Positions 63,575 to 64,000 of a stretch of DNA of 64,000 nucleotides are shown here, one piece after another (positions within the stretch are counted from its first letter, which is position 1; each line of letters starts with the position of its first letter). A program made the translations under genes and the position numbers. Below the pieces are notes generated by a model. It did not search any database. It had not been told where the DNA came from and was given only the letters and a program-made list of their open reading frames with translations. The DNA is taken from NCBI RefSeq assembly GCF_006716095.1, contig NZ_VFOK01000001.1, positions 1,705,375-1,769,374 of the forward strand, read 5' to 3'. Origin of the DNA: Barrientosiimonas humi (GTDB lineage Bacteria > Actinomycetota > Actinomycetes > Actinomycetales > Dermatophilaceae).

Positions 63575-64000
63575 TCAGCTCACGCGGTGCAGCCAGCGCA
63601 CGGTGGCGCCGTCGCCGGCGCACCGGAACGGCTCGAGCTCCTGGTCCCACGCGGTACCGAGCAGGTCGGCCATCTCGACGCGGAACGCCTCGGGGTCTCC
63701 CGCGCTCGCGGCCAGCGCCGACCGCAGGCGGTCCTCGTTGACGACGGCGTCGCCGCTCGCCGAGGTCCACGTGTGGTGGATGCCGAGGTCAGGGGTGTGC
63801 GCCCACCGGCTGCCGTCACAGCCCGGGCTCGGTTCCTCGGTCACCTCGTAGCGCAGGTGCTCCCAGCCGCGCAGCGCACTCGCCAGCCGCGCGCCGGTGC
63901 CCGGCTCGGCGGTCCACGCCAGCTCCCCGCGCACCATCCCCGGTGCGATGGGTTGCTTGGTCCACTCCAGACGTACGGGCGTCTCGAGGATCGACTCCAG
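63575..64000 (-). CDS. DUF3145 protein (5' end beyond window)
   Basis: The visible 141 codons belong to the actinobacterial DUF3145 family: ETPVRLEWTKQPIAPGMVRG, TGARLASALRGWEHLRYEVT, GSRWAHTPDLGIHHTW, LLGTAWDQELEPFRCAGDG and the terminal VRWLHRVS. The frame is open to the window edge, and homologues start about 20-25 residues further upstream, so the true start lies past 64000. No catalytic motif, signal peptide or membrane segment is visible. Gene neighbourhood with FAS-II is common in this phylum. Function unknown. Confidence 0.88.
   Translation of the reverse strand: MESILETPVRLEWTKQPIAPGMVRGELAWTAEPGTGARLASALRGWEHLRYEVTEEPSPGCDGSRWAHTPDLGIHHTWTSASGDAVVNEDRLRSALAASAGDPEAFRVEMADLLGTAWDQELEPFRCAGDGATVRWLHRVS

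Overview
The window is a stretch of very GC-rich chromosome from an actinobacterium, most likely a member of the Micrococcales. The evidence is the gene content: homodimeric AceE, polyphosphate glucokinase, GlnA2-GlnE, the dual-substrate isomerase PriA, the DUF3052 and DUF3145 families, a PucR-type FasR ahead of fabD-fabH-acpP-fabF, GuaB1, and a type A RNase P RNA. Genus cannot be fixed by reading alone. Genes are densely packed. Many adjacent genes share 4-bp ATGA or GTGA start/stop overlaps, and about fourteen genes have a -10-like hexamer only 6-7 bases before the start codon, which suggests leaderless mRNAs.

Layout. 1-2797: sugar ABC transporter (two permeases and a binding lipoprotein), divergent from its SorC/DeoR-type regulator (2944-3930). 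3941-7316: lpdA, a patatin-like lipase and a PlsC-like acyltransferase. 7341-7615: six 52-bp tandem repeats between convergent genes. 7654-10253: csoR-copA copper efflux with a CsoR operator. 10420-16181: hisD-hisC-hisB-(unknown)-hisH-priA-sseB. 16254-21818: MFS transporter-glnA2-glnE. 21864-22736: M48 protease. 22808-32449: nine genes in two divergent, tightly overlapping operons coding six glycosyltransferases, an acyl-CoA-dehydrogenase-like flavoprotein and a PIG-L deacetylase/methyltransferase fusion. This is the best candidate for an undescribed pathway.

32323-38974: SPOR-like small protein, map, ppgK, a FemX-like peptidoglycan enzyme, a metallo-hydrolase, guaB1 and a methyltransferase. 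39060-41303: two lipoproteins and a zinc-ribbon membrane protein in a stretch that looks less GC-rich, abutting rnpB (RNase P RNA, about 41304-41686, minus). 41706-47180: Cds1-like cysteine enzyme, RNB ribonuclease, yaaA, ArsB/SLC13-type permease and a cation diffusion facilitator. 47173-50070: tRNA-Val(TAC), Nif3, zinc-ribbon coiled-coil protein, RNase H/phosphatase. 50256-55920: pterin-dehydratase/VOC fusion, AhpE, DUF3052, aceE with a PdhR-type palindrome upstream, and a DivIVA-repeat/methyltransferase fusion. 55984-57852: DUF1345 protein and a Tat-exported glycerophosphodiesterase. 57982-63373: fasR, a 360-bp tandem repeat array, a 19-bp palindrome and the FAS-II genes fabD-fabH-acpP-fabF. 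63575-64000: DUF3145 gene running off the end.

How it fits together. Core metabolism dominates: pyruvate oxidation (aceE, lpdA) supplies acetyl-CoA to FAS-II. GlnA2 and GlnE handle nitrogen assimilation and its covalent control. The his operon, PriA, GuaB1 and PpgK serve histidine, purine and sugar metabolism. The accessory part is the glycan cluster and the small compositional island beside rnpB. Several closely spaced convergent pairs share a compact hairpin whose two arms hold the two stop codons.
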